Part shown: positions 7,269 through 14,348 of the stretch, piece by piece
How the letters are laid out: each line of letters begins with the position of its first letter
Numbering within the stretch: position 1 is the stretch's first letter
Translations under genes and position numbers: made by a program
Notes under the pieces: generated by a model
Database searches by the model: none
What the model was told of the DNA's origin: nothing
Seen by the model: only the letters and a program-made list of their open reading frames with translations
Assembly (NCBI GenBank): GCA_003509845.1
Contig: DOMR01000145.1
Coordinates: 1-18,927 of the forward strand
Length of the DNA stretch: 18,927 nucleotides
DNA from: Chitinophagaceae bacterium
Lineage (GTDB): Bacteria > Bacteroidota > Bacteroidia > Chitinophagales > Chitinophagaceae
Direction: 5' to 3'

Positions 7269-7864
7269 TGAGCAAGAATACTTTATTTATATCAGTTCAG
7301 TCGATTAAGGACAGAACAGGATTGCACGCCAACGTCGATGAAAAATTAGTATTGCCTGAAATTAAGACGGCGCAAGATATGTATATTTTGCCTGCATTGG
7401 GATCAGCGCTTTATAATGAATTACAAACGGCGGTCGATACCAATACATACACAAATTTACAAACTACTTTATTAGACGATTACATAGTAGATACATTAAT
7501 TTATTTTGTAATGTCGGAGTTGCCACAGGGATTGTCTTTTCAGTTTTATAACAAAGGGCTTTTAAGAAAGTCAGGCGAGAATCAGGAAAACCCTTCAATG
7601 CAAGATATGATTGACGTGGCAAATAGATACAAAGCAAGAGCAGAATTTTACAAGCAGAGGTTAATTAAATACCTAAAACAAAACAATGCTTTATATCCTA
7701 ATTACCTAAACTTTGGTAGTGGCATTGATTCAATCAAGCCTGATAATGAAGGTTACACAGTTTCAATGTACTTAGGGGATGCTTGTTGCAATGATGATGA
7801 TTACGATGGAAAGCGTAAAAGAACATTTGAGGAAAGGTATCAGGGTAATATCGGATGCTGCTAA
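7268..7864 (+). CDS. head-tail connector-like protein
   Basis: A 198-residue protein starting at ATG 7268, which overlaps the portal stop as TAATG. An upstream in-frame ATG at 7223 would run 45 bases into the portal gene and is less likely. The protein is helical in its first 135 residues (KLVLPEIKTAQDMYILPALG, then DDYIVDTLIYFVMSELPQ and RYKARAEFYKQRLIKYL). That layout is expected for gp6-type adaptors that bind beneath the portal. The final 40 residues are acidic and then basic, and unusually Cys-rich (ACC near 174 and a terminal CC), which may bind metal or be disordered. Function is inferred from position after the portal and helical architecture. Confidence 0.65.
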   Translation: MSKNTLFISVQSIKDRTGLHANVDEKLVLPEIKTAQDMYILPALGSALYNELQTAVDTNTYTNLQTTLLDDYIVDTLIYFVMSELPQGLSFQFYNKGLLRKSGENQENPSMQDMIDVANRYKARAEFYKQRLIKYLKQNNALYPNYLNFGSGIDSIKPDNEGYTVSMYLGDACCNDDDYDGKRKRTFEERYQGNIGCC

Positions 7865-7865
7865 T

Positions 7866-7994
7866 ATGAGTAAACAAGTAACTATAAAAAACCAAAATAA
7901 GCTAAAAGTTTATTTGGAAAAAGCAAAAAAGAATGACATTAAACCAAATAGTCAAAGAACTGACAAAGATAGGAAACGACCACGAACAAATTAA
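7866..7994 (+). CDS. small very basic protein overlapping the next gene
   Basis: An ORF of 42 codons starting at ATG 7866, one base after the connector stop. The product is strongly basic (MSKQVTIKNQNKLKVYLEK, then a tail rich in Arg, Lys and Asp). An in-frame ATG further upstream at 7779 lies inside the connector gene and is unlikely. The last 62 bases overlap the next gene in a different frame. The first 22 codons fill what would otherwise be an unusual 68-base gap in a tightly packed operon, which is the main reason to accept it. No family is recognised; it might be a small head-tail joining component or not translated at all. Confidence 0.4.
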   Translation: MSKQVTIKNQNKLKVYLEKAKKNDIKPNSQRTDKDRKRPRTN

Positions 7995-8382
7995 TTTTGT
8001 TTACTTTGGGGATGTCTGGGAACGATTAAGCAATGGCGAGGTTACTTATCCTGCTATGTTTTTTACGTTAACAGGTGCTACAATAGGTGCTAAGGAAATA
8101 GACTACAATTTCAGTTTTTACTTTATGGATAGGATGCTATCAGAGGAAACAAACGAAACAGAAGTTTTATCAGATCAGACATTGGTAGCACAGGATTTTA
8201 TTGCGCAGTTAAGATACCCAATTGATTATGGGGTAGTTACTTGGACTTGCGGGGATACTATTCCAATTACTTATTTTACGGAATCTGATCCTGATTTTTT
8301 AGCAGGTGTCAAATGTGATATTACTTTGAATTTACCATTTATAAACAACAGGTGCCAAGTGCCTACAAATTATAGTTATTAA
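7933..8382 (+). CDS. tail-completion-like structural protein
   Basis: A 149-residue protein beginning MTLNQIVKELTKIGNDHEQ and continuing into NFVYFGDVWE. I associate this N-terminus with conserved small structural proteins found after the connector in Bacteroidetes phages. The ATG at 7933 must be used to keep it, which forces a 62-base overlap with the preceding small ORF. The protein is mixed alpha/beta and ends with a strand-rich part (VKCDITLNLPF). Position between the connector and the tail fibre suggests a head-tail joining or tail terminator role. This is inference from gene order, since no motif proves it. The stop overlaps the fibre start (TAATG). Confidence 0.6.
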   Translation: MTLNQIVKELTKIGNDHEQINFVYFGDVWERLSNGEVTYPAMFFTLTGATIGAKEIDYNFSFYFMDRMLSEETNETEVLSDQTLVAQDFIAQLRYPIDYGVVTWTCGDTIPITYFTESDPDFLAGVKCDITLNLPFINNRCQVPTNYSY

Positions 8383-11171
8383 TGGAATCAAAAAAAATTA
8401 ATCAGTTAGCGACAAATGTTGCACCGCAATCTACTGATTTAACAATTATAGGCGATCCGATTACAGGAGTAAGTAAAAAAATTACTTGGTTACAAGTTTC
8501 TACTTTAATAGGTACTGCTGCAAACTTACAACAGGTTACAGATAACGGAGCAACTACAACCAACCCAATAGCTATCGGGGGATTGACAATTACAGGATTA
8601 GCAACAGGAGTTTTAAAAAGCGATAGCGGTGTAATTAGTAGCGTTCCTTTTGGTGCTGCTAATGGAGTAGCTACATTAGGAGGCGATGGCAAAGTGCCTT
8701 CGATTCAATTACCTTCGTATGTTGACGATGTTGTTGAGGTTGCTAATTATGCTGCTTTGCCTGTAACAGGCGAAACAGGGAAGATATATATTACTTTAGA
8801 TAACAATAAAGTTTACAGATGGACAGGTTCTACTTATGTTGAAGTAGCTGCAGATGCTGCAGTATGGGGTGCGATTACAGGAACACTAAGCAATCAAACA
8901 GATTTACAAAGTGCTTTAAATGCTAAAGTGCCTTATACAGGTGCGACAGGCGCAGTTAATTTGGGTGCTTATGATTTAACTGTTAATAATTTAACAATAG
9001 GTAAAGGTACAAGTGCCTTATCTAATAATAGTGCTTTAGGCTATCGTGCTTTGTTTCATATAACAACAGGTAATTACAATACTGCCGTTGGTTACGAGGC
9101 TGCACATAATACAACAACAGGTCAATATAATACGGCTTTAGGACAAAGTTCTTTATTTACAAATACAACAGGTAGTCAAAATACTGCATTAGGTTTAAAT
9201 GCTTTGCTTAACAATACAACAGGCGGAAGCAATGTTGTTGTAGGTCTTGATGCTATGCAGCATAATACAACAGGAAGTTCAAATACCGCTTTAGGATATA
9301 ATGCAGGTTCACATATTACAGGAGGGGCAACTCCTAATACAACGGCATCAAATGGTATTTTTATAGGTAGGGATTCTAAAGCAAAAGTTGATGGTGGTGC
9401 AAATGAAATAGTTATAGGTTACAATGCAATAGGTAATGGAAGTAATACGGCTACATTTGGTAACACATCTACAACGGCTAACTACTTTACAGGTTCAATC
9501 AATGGAGGTTCTTTTGTAAAAAGTGGAGGCACATCAAGTCAATTTTTAATGGCAGATGGTAGCGTTAATACTTCAGTTTTGCCAAGTGGTGCTTACTTGC
9601 CTTTAATAGGTGGTACACTTACAGGTGGATTAATAGGTACAACTGCAAATTTTACACAAACTTTAGCAACAATTACTGCAGCTGCAAGTTTGGATGCAGC
9701 TACAACTTATACTCTATCAACAAATATTACAAGTGTAAATAGCTATAATTTTATATCAAGATATAAACTTAATTTAGCAAGTGGTACTTATAATTCCTCA
9801 TTAGGTCAAGAGAATGCAACTGCAATTTTTGCTTTTACAGTTATCAATGGAAATAATGGTTCAACAAGTACACAACCAATTAGAGGGGTAACTGCAGGAT
9901 TTGCGGTTGATGCTGCTGCAATAAAACTTGCTGATTATAGAGGTTTTCAAGTTAGTAGTTTTGATAGTTCTATTGCAGGTAATACTATTACAAATGCATA
10001 TGGTTTATATATTGCACAATTAAAAGGTTCAAGTAATTTTACTATAACTAATGGATATGGTATTTATCAAGTAGGGACTAATGATAATAATTATTTTGCT
10101 GGTAAAGTATTAATTGGTACAAACACTCCATCTACTTTTATTTTAGATGTTTCAGGTACTGCAAGAGTAACAGGTCAAGTTACTTTAGGTTCAACTATAA
10201 CAAATGGTACTTATACTTATACCTTACCAAGTGCAACAGGTACTTTAGCATTAACAAGCCAATTAACAAGTGGAACAGTTACAAGTGTAGCTGCTTTAAC
10301 ATTAGGCACAACGGGAACAGATTTAAGTTCAAGTGTAGCAACAGGAACTACGACTCCTGTAATTACTTTAAACGTACCTACTGCAAGTGCTACAAATAGA
10401 GGTGCTTTATCAAGTGCTGATTGGACAACATTTAATAATAAGGCTTCAACTGCTTCTTTAGCTAACTATTTGCTTTTAACAGGTGGTACACTTACTGGTG
10501 CATTGATTGGAACAACTGCTTCTTTTAGTGGTGCAATTACAATGGCTGCAAATTCAAAAATGGAAGGTTCAGGTGCGACTAATTTTATTTTAGCTTCAAC
10601 ATCAGCAGTTGGTAGCGGTGTAGGTCCTTATCAAACATTTAAAACAAATGGAAGTGATTTTGGATATATTGGTGCAGAAGATGCCTTAATGTCAGTAACA
10701 GGTAATAGATTAGCATTATTAGCTTTAAATGGGTTAAGTATTCGTACAGGAGCATCATATACTGAAAGATTATCCATAGACTCCTCAACAGGTGCTGCTA
10801 CATTTAGCAATTTAGCAGGTACAGGAAGTAGGGCAGTATTAGCAGATGCTAATGGTTTATTATCAGCACCTGTATCGGATATATCAGTTAAAGAAAATAT
10901 AAAACCTATTGGTTATGGCTTAAGTGAAATACTTAAAATAAATCCTGTATGGTTTGATTTTATTGATGAGTATAAAAATTACGGAGAAGGTAGACAAAAT
11001 GGTAATATAGCACAAGAGATGCAAGAGATTATCCCTGAAGCAGTATTTGTAACACCATCAACAGGTAAAATGGGTATTAACTATGACCAATTACACGCAG
11101 TTTATATAAAAGCAATACAAGAGTTAAAATTAGAAATAGAAGAATTAAAAGCATTGATTGCAGCTAAATAA
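8382..11171 (+). CDS. long tail fibre with 17-residue repeats and C-terminal S74 chaperone
   Basis: A 929-residue receptor-binding fibre, probably trimeric and on the tail tip. Residues 1-110 contain a virion-attachment-like start with LQQVTDNGATTTNPIA. About 113-157 form a small beta module (YVDDVVEVANYAALP, then KIYITLDNNKVYRWTGS) that recurs in Bacteroidetes phage fibres. About 216-315 hold five full and one partial 17-residue repeats of the type NTAxGxxAxxxxTTGxx, like the YadA-head or Hep/Hag class. The middle is Ser/Thr/Gly/Ala-rich and holds two copies of a GGTLTGxLIGTT motif. From S832 the Peptidase_S74 intramolecular chaperone begins (SDISVKENI), followed by GNIAQEMQEIIPEAV and a terminal coiled coil. 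S832 is the likely self-cleavage site (known of the family). Confidence 0.9.
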   Translation: MESKKINQLATNVAPQSTDLTIIGDPITGVSKKITWLQVSTLIGTAANLQQVTDNGATTTNPIAIGGLTITGLATGVLKSDSGVISSVPFGAANGVATLGGDGKVPSIQLPSYVDDVVEVANYAALPVTGETGKIYITLDNNKVYRWTGSTYVEVAADAAVWGAITGTLSNQTDLQSALNAKVPYTGATGAVNLGAYDLTVNNLTIGKGTSALSNNSALGYRALFHITTGNYNTAVGYEAAHNTTTGQYNTALGQSSLFTNTTGSQNTALGLNALLNNTTGGSNVVVGLDAMQHNTTGSSNTALGYNAGSHITGGATPNTTASNGIFIGRDSKAKVDGGANEIVIGYNAIGNGSNTATFGNTSTTANYFTGSINGGSFVKSGGTSSQFLMADGSVNTSVLPSGAYLPLIGGTLTGGLIGTTANFTQTLATITAAASLDAATTYTLSTNITSVNSYNFISRYKLNLASGTYNSSLGQENATAIFAFTVINGNNGSTSTQPIRGVTAGFAVDAAAIKLADYRGFQVSSFDSSIAGNTITNAYGLYIAQLKGSSNFTITNGYGIYQVGTNDNNYFAGKVLIGTNTPSTFILDVSGTARVTGQVTLGSTITNGTYTYTLPSATGTLALTSQLTSGTVTSVAALTLGTTGTDLSSSVATGTTTPVITLNVPTASATNRGALSSADWTTFNNKASTASLANYLLLTGGTLTGALIGTTASFSGAITMAANSKMEGSGATNFILASTSAVGSGVGPYQTFKTNGSDFGYIGAEDALMSVTGNRLALLALNGLSIRTGASYTERLSIDSSTGAATFSNLAGTGSRAVLADANGLLSAPVSDISVKENIKPIGYGLSEILKINPVWFDFIDEYKNYGEGRQNGNIAQEMQEIIPEAVFVTPSTGKMGINYDQLHAVYIKAIQELKLEIEELKALIAAK
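9027..9326 (+). repeat. 51-base coding repeats in the fibre gene
   Basis: Five full copies and a partial sixth of a 17-codon unit start at codons 216, 233, 250, 267, 284 and 301. The most constant core is ATACAACAGG followed by an AAT-ACx-GCx-xTA-GG segment. The DNA copies differ enough that they look old, with variable residues at the Y/Q/L and E/S/N positions. Confidence 0.85.
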
Positions 11172-11179
11172 AATAACAA

Positions 11180-11587
11180 ATGACAATATTTTTAACCATA
11201 GTATTTTTAGTTCACTTAATTAGTTGGGTTTTATATCAAAAACACCAATTTAAAGAACGTGACCTTTATGCAACGCAACCGCAAGAAGCATACGAACAGA
11301 ATAAAAAATGGCATTTTTGGAAGGGGATAAACCATTTATCAGTTTATGCAGTTTTATGGGCAACTTTTGGTTTTTATGCAATGTTTGTTTTTGCAACCTG
11401 TTTTTGGTTAGGTTTTGACATTCTTTGCAATGTTATACTTTTAAAAAGACCTGCATTTTATGTTGGTCAAACGGCTGACACGGACAAGTTTATTCGTAAG
11501 GTTGCAGAATTAATAAAAATAAAGCCTGAATATGCTTCGGCATTAATTAAAGTATTAATTTTGGTATTATTAATAATTTTAAAATAA
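11180..11587 (+). CDS. multi-pass membrane protein of unknown function
   Basis: A 135-residue protein with four probable membrane segments: about residues 2-19 (TIFLTIVFLVHLISWVLY), two adjacent ones within about 52-88 (YAVLWATFGFYAMFVFATCF and the following stretch), and about 118-134 (ALIKVLILVLLIILK). The first loop is charged and aromatic (QKHQFKERDLYATQPQEAYE). It opens the membrane/lysis block, 8 bases after the fibre stop. Holin accessory or host-envelope functions are possible, but I recognise no family. It is not a typical holin by size or loop content. Confidence 0.6.
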   Translation: MTIFLTIVFLVHLISWVLYQKHQFKERDLYATQPQEAYEQNKKWHFWKGINHLSVYAVLWATFGFYAMFVFATCFWLGFDILCNVILLKRPAFYVGQTADTDKFIRKVAELIKIKPEYASALIKVLILVLLIILK

Positions 11588-11591
11588 AAAA

Positions 11592-11744
11592 ATGATTACA
11601 TTAAACGAAACACAAGTAAAGGAATTAGAGCAGTTTATCAACACAATCCCAACTGCTTATGGCTTACCATTATTGCAGTTCTTAGGTAAATTAGCGCAGG
11701 AGCAAAATCCACAACAAGTACAAACAGAAGAAAACGAAGATTAA
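11592..11744 (+). CDS. small hypothetical protein, 50 residues
   Basis: A short ORF with ATG at 11592 and TAA at 11742-11744, directly followed by the next start. The product begins MITLNETQVKELEQFINTI, continues through a hydrophobic helix (AYGLPLLQFLGKLAQ) and ends in a Gln/Glu-rich acidic tail. Intergenic distances of 4 and 0 bases fit a real gene in this packed operon. No family is recognised. The amphipathic helix and location between membrane proteins suggest a lysis- or envelope-related role (weak inference). Confidence 0.6.
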   Translation: MITLNETQVKELEQFINTIPTAYGLPLLQFLGKLAQEQNPQQVQTEENED

Positions 11745-11921
11745 ATGACACAAGATAGCAGCCAAGCCTTAGCCAATACCGCAGTTTCAATGACTGCGGC
11801 TACAATTACCATTACCCAAGTACAACCATTTGTTACATTAATAGCGGGTTTGGTTGCCATCTTTTCAGGTATTATGGCAATTCGTTACTATTACAATGCG
11901 ACTAAAAAAGTAAAAAAATGA
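11745..11921 (+). CDS. single-span membrane protein, possible holin partner
   Basis: A 58-residue product with a polar N-terminus (MTQDSSQALANTAVSMTAA), one strongly hydrophobic segment at about residues 31-48 (FVTLIAGLVAIFSGIMAI) and a basic C-terminus (TKKVKK). The positive tail predicts an outside N-terminus and a cytoplasmic C-terminus. Its stop overlaps the next start as ATGA, so it is coupled to the probable holin. Small one-span proteins of this shape can be holins, pinholins or antiholins; which one cannot be said from sequence. Confidence 0.6.
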   Translation: MTQDSSQALANTAVSMTAATITITQVQPFVTLIAGLVAIFSGIMAIRYYYNATKKVKK

Positions 11922-12115
11922 TGAAGTTTTTAAATAGCATTTACGGAAGTTATATAAAAGTATTCCTTTCAGCAGTCCTGACTATGATTATAGCTAAAGG
12001 AAATATTTATTTGATAACATTAGAGGAATGTATTAGTGCAGGAGTTATATCAATTTTGCCTATAATTATAAACTACCTAAATCCTAATGACAAAAGATAT
12101 GGCAAACAAAAGTAA
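11918..12115 (+). CDS. probable holin
   Basis: A 65-residue protein with two probable membrane segments, about residues 14-27 (KVFLSAVLTMIIAK) and 38-54 (ISAGVISILPIIINYL). It has a short polar loop and a charged C-terminus, NPNDKRYGKQK. The two-span layout and the LNPNDKRYGK ending resemble small phage holins that perforate the inner membrane at the time of lysis. Position is persuasive, since a lipoprotein/spanin gene and a peptidase gene follow directly. ATG 11918 is the first base of an ATGA overlap with the preceding stop; the second codon is also ATG. Confidence 0.68.
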   Translation: MMKFLNSIYGSYIKVFLSAVLTMIIAKGNIYLITLEECISAGVISILPIIINYLNPNDKRYGKQK

Positions 12116-12611
12116 GATATTTATTATTTATTTAATATGTTTAATCGTATTATTTATTTCAGCCTGTAATCCAATAATGAAGGCAGAGCGCAGAGTTTTA
12201 AATGATCTACAAAGTAGCGAAAGGGTTTTCAGGGAATTAGAAAAAACAAGACCCTGCGCCAATGATACAACAATAATTACTAAAAATGACACTACATTAC
12301 TTGTTGATACCATTACTAACTATAAAAGAGATACAATTACAATTAACGGCATCGAGTATATTACCATAAAAGAAGCACCTAAAACAATCGTAAAGACTAT
12401 TAAGGTACATCAAATTCATACAGGATATATTGTAGATACAAGAAGATTAGGCATAATGCTTGATTCTGTGCGTTTTTACAAGGTTTCTCTGGAAGATAGT
12501 ATAAAGACAAGTAAAAAGTGGAGGCTTCGATTTTGGGGCTTATTAGGCATTTTAATTGGATTCATATTAATTAAACGATTTGTATGGTCATTTCTGAACA
12601 CCTTACCTTAG
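12087..12611 (+). CDS. probable unimolecular spanin (u-spanin)
   Basis: The 174-residue product has a hydrophobic signal segment (KIFIIYLICLIVLFI) ending in ISAC, a good lipobox with C27 as the predicted lipidated cysteine. A polar, Thr/Ile-rich periplasmic-type region follows. Near the C-terminus, basic residues (KKWRLR) precede a membrane helix at about 149-162 (FWGLLGILIGFILI) and a short tail. An outer-membrane lipid anchor plus an inner-membrane C-terminal helix in one chain defines the u-spanin class, which fuses the two membranes as the last step of lysis. It sits between the holin and the endolysin. ATG 12087 overlaps the holin by 29 bases; ATG 12099 (C becomes residue 23) is the likelier start because it shortens the overlap and gives a standard signal peptide. 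Confidence 0.72.
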   Translation: MTKDMANKSKIFIIYLICLIVLFISACNPIMKAERRVLNDLQSSERVFRELEKTRPCANDTTIITKNDTTLLVDTITNYKRDTITINGIEYITIKEAPKTIVKTIKVHQIHTGYIVDTRRLGIMLDSVRFYKVSLEDSIKTSKKWRLRFWGLLGILIGFILIKRFVWSFLNTLP

Positions 12612-13042
12612 CAGAGTTGATTCGTAGCGAATCGGCTAAACGTAATGGCATTGCTAATATGCCGCCACCTGAACATATTGCTAATTTGAAACTATTAGCA
12701 GAACATATCTTTGAGCCTATTAGAGCCAATTTTAGATGCCCAATTATAATTTCAAGCGGATATAGGTCTAAGGAATTAAACGCAGTAATTGGGGGGTCTA
12801 ATACATCGCAGCACTCATTGGGGCAAGCCATTGATATTGATATGGATAGCACTACCTATGATGTTACCAATGCAGATGTATTTAACTTTATAAAAGATAA
12901 ACTTCCCTTTGATCAATTGATCTGGGAATTTGGCAATATATTAAACCCATTTTGGGTACACGTTTCTTATTCAGATAGACACAGAAGGCAGATTTTAAAA
13001 GCAACTAAAATAAACGGATCGACACAATATAAAACCTACTAA
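12584..13042 (+). CDS. endolysin, M15-family peptidase
   Basis: A 152-residue zinc peptidase of the M15 type, which cuts peptide cross-bridges of peptidoglycan. The full set of motifs is present: SGYRS, then SQHSLGQAIDID with H77 and D84 spaced as in HxxxxxxD, and WVHVS with H126. H77, D84 and H126 are the expected zinc ligands. There is no signal peptide, so it depends on the holin to reach the wall. It spans a single catalytic domain with no obvious wall-binding domain. The start at ATG 12584 overlaps the spanin gene by 28 bases, completing a holin-spanin-endolysin cassette. A tail-associated lysin is unlikely given this context. Confidence 0.88.
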   Translation: MVISEHLTLAELIRSESAKRNGIANMPPPEHIANLKLLAEHIFEPIRANFRCPIIISSGYRSKELNAVIGGSNTSQHSLGQAIDIDMDSTTYDVTNADVFNFIKDKLPFDQLIWEFGNILNPFWVHVSYSDRHRRQILKATKINGSTQYKTY

Positions 13043-13777
13043 ATGCTAAAAACCAAACGTAGAAGACTATTTTTTGATATAGAAACTTCGCCAAATATTG
13101 GCTTATTTTGGGAAGCAGGGTATAAAAAAAACATAGATTATTCAAACATAATTCAAGAACGTGCAATCATTTGTATCTGTTATAAGTGGGAAGATGAAAA
13201 GGAAGTATATGCTTTACAATGGGATGCTAAACAAAATGACAAGCGTATGCTTGAACAATTTATTGAGGTTGCAAATGTGGCTACTGAATTGGTTGGACAT
13301 AACGGGGATAAATTCGACCTGGCTTGGATCAGGACAAGGTGTTTGTTTCACAATATCCAAATGTTCCCAAAATATACAACTATTGATACACTAAAGGTAG
13401 CCAGGCAGAAGTTTAGATTTAATTCAAACAGGCTTAATTACATAGCGGATTTTTTAGGCATAGGACAGAAGATTAAAACAGAATATAGTCTTTGGAAAAA
13501 TATTCTTTTGCATAAGGATAAGGATGCAATGGAAGCAATGATTAAGTATTGTAAAAAGGATGTTATATTACTTGAAAAAGTTTTTAATTTGTTAAGCAAA
13601 CATATAGAGCCTAAAACCCATTATGGAGTTATCTTTGGCGAGGACAGGGGAAGTTGCCCTGAATGTGGATCAGATGATTTGATTAAGAATAATAAAGTAG
13701 TAACTGCAACCGGATTGACCAGGATTCAATATAAATGTAAAACTTGTAATCACTATCATTCAAAAACTGATAAATAA
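13043..13777 (+). CDS. DEDDy 3'-5' exonuclease-like protein with C-terminal zinc ribbon
   Basis: A 244-residue protein with the three exonuclease motifs of the RNase H-like DEDDy group: FDIETSP with D12 and E14, HNGDKFD with N87 and D92, and YCKKD with Y169 and D173. A C-terminal zinc ribbon follows, with CPEC (C205, C208) and CKTC (C232, C235) about 24 residues apart. The enzyme should degrade DNA or RNA from the 3' end using two metal ions. No polymerase domain is fused and none is seen nearby, so it is not simply a proofreading subunit within this window. Its start directly abuts the endolysin stop. The ribbon may help bind nucleic acid or a partner protein. Confidence 0.82.
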   Translation: MLKTKRRRLFFDIETSPNIGLFWEAGYKKNIDYSNIIQERAIICICYKWEDEKEVYALQWDAKQNDKRMLEQFIEVANVATELVGHNGDKFDLAWIRTRCLFHNIQMFPKYTTIDTLKVARQKFRFNSNRLNYIADFLGIGQKIKTEYSLWKNILLHKDKDAMEAMIKYCKKDVILLEKVFNLLSKHIEPKTHYGVIFGEDRGSCPECGSDDLIKNNKVVTATGLTRIQYKCKTCNHYHSKTDK

Positions 13778-13965
13778 TGAAAATGCCTAAAGGATTTAAC
13801 AAATGGACTTTATTGCAACAAGAAGATTATTTTACAAAAAAACTTCAAGAGTTGTACGATATTGAACAAGAGATTAGAAATGTTTTAGCAAAGATTCGTG
13901 GCGGAAATAAAATGGAGTTTAAGGAAATAGAACGACCTGATGAAATCATTTTAAAAGATTTATAA
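13777..13965 (+). CDS. small hypothetical protein, 62 residues
   Basis: A small, charged protein (MKMPKGFNKWTLLQQEDYF and onward) predicted to be mostly helical, with a coiled-coil-like stretch about residues 16-42 (DYFTKKLQELYDIEQEIRN). Its start overlaps the exonuclease stop (TAATG) and its stop overlaps the next start in the same way, so it is translated with them. No family is recognised. It could be a partner of the exonuclease (inference from coupling only). Confidence 0.6.
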   Translation: MKMPKGFNKWTLLQQEDYFTKKLQELYDIEQEIRNVLAKIRGGNKMEFKEIERPDEIILKDL

Positions 13966-14213
13966 TGTCAGATGAAAAGCAAACAGAAATAAGCGAGGAA
14001 ATAGAATGGGAAGATGCCGAAACTACCACACGCAGCGATCTGATTAGCTGTGCCTATTATGCTATTTCTGCCGTTGAAGATATTGACCTGACTTTAGTTT
14101 CTAAGATGGAAGCTAACAGGATCAAAACAATTAGAAGGCAGTCTTTGGATATTATTGCCAATGTTATAGCAGAAATGCACGCTGAAATCTTTGATGTTGA
14201 GGAAGATATATAA
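13965..14213 (+). CDS. small acidic hypothetical protein, 82 residues
   Basis: An acidic, helical protein (MSDEKQTEISEEIEWEDAE and onward) with a central helix SDLISCAYYAISAVEDID and a C-terminal helix QSLDIIANVIAEMHAE. The strong negative charge of the first 20 residues and the last 12 is notable. Acidic small phage proteins are sometimes inhibitors of host enzymes or nucleic-acid mimics, but nothing here proves that. It is translationally coupled to the preceding gene and is the last gene before a clear terminator. Confidence 0.6.
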   Translation: MSDEKQTEISEEIEWEDAETTTRSDLISCAYYAISAVEDIDLTLVSKMEANRIKTIRRQSLDIIANVIAEMHAEIFDVEEDI

Positions 14214-14237
14214 ATAAATAATTATATATAACTAATT

Positions 14238-14263
14238 GCCGCTTATTAAAGTGGCTTTTTTTT
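14238..14263 (+). terminator. intrinsic terminator at the end of the exonuclease operon
   Basis: GCCGCTT at 14238-14244 pairs with AAGTGGC at 14249-14255 (one G·U pair), with the tetraloop ATTA, followed by eight T residues at 14256-14263. It lies 24 bases after the preceding stop and divides the window into two transcription units. Confidence 0.87.
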
Positions 14264-14348
14264 GCAAAATAAATTAATAAAGTGTATATAATATGAATAA
14301 AAGATGTATATTTGTAATGCTGTAATAAAACCATACGGCATAAATACT
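14264..14348 (+). promoter_or_regulatory. promoter for the replication block (Bacteroidetes-type -7 box)
   Basis: TATATTTG at 14307-14314 matches the Bacteroidetes -7 consensus TAnnTTTG exactly. A TATAAT is also present at 14287-14292, and TTTG at 14261-14264 lies 22 bases before it. No good -33 TTTG stands at the usual distance from the -7 box, so the promoter may be weak or activator-dependent. It lies between a strong terminator and the first gene of the replication block, which is just where one is needed. Confidence 0.5.

Noticed and set aside
9027..9326. CRISPR-like array
   Set aside because: The 51-base periodicity is in-frame coding for 17-residue fibre repeats, with no constant repeat and unique spacers.
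10770..10778. DnaA box-like TTATCCATA
   Set aside because: Single near-match inside the fibre gene, with no neighbouring copies, so expected by chance in AT-rich DNA.
8382..11171. Diversity-generating retroelement target
   Set aside because: No reverse transcriptase or template repeat is visible, and the fibre ends in an S74 domain rather than a C-type lectin variable region.
13161..13394. 77-codon ORF inside the exonuclease gene
   Set aside because: It lies wholly within a gene with intact catalytic motifs in another frame and shows no recognisable feature.
14304..14348. Longer N-terminus for the 67-residue protein
   Set aside because: The start would overlap the TATATTTG promoter element, and the extra 15 residues look unlike coding sequence.
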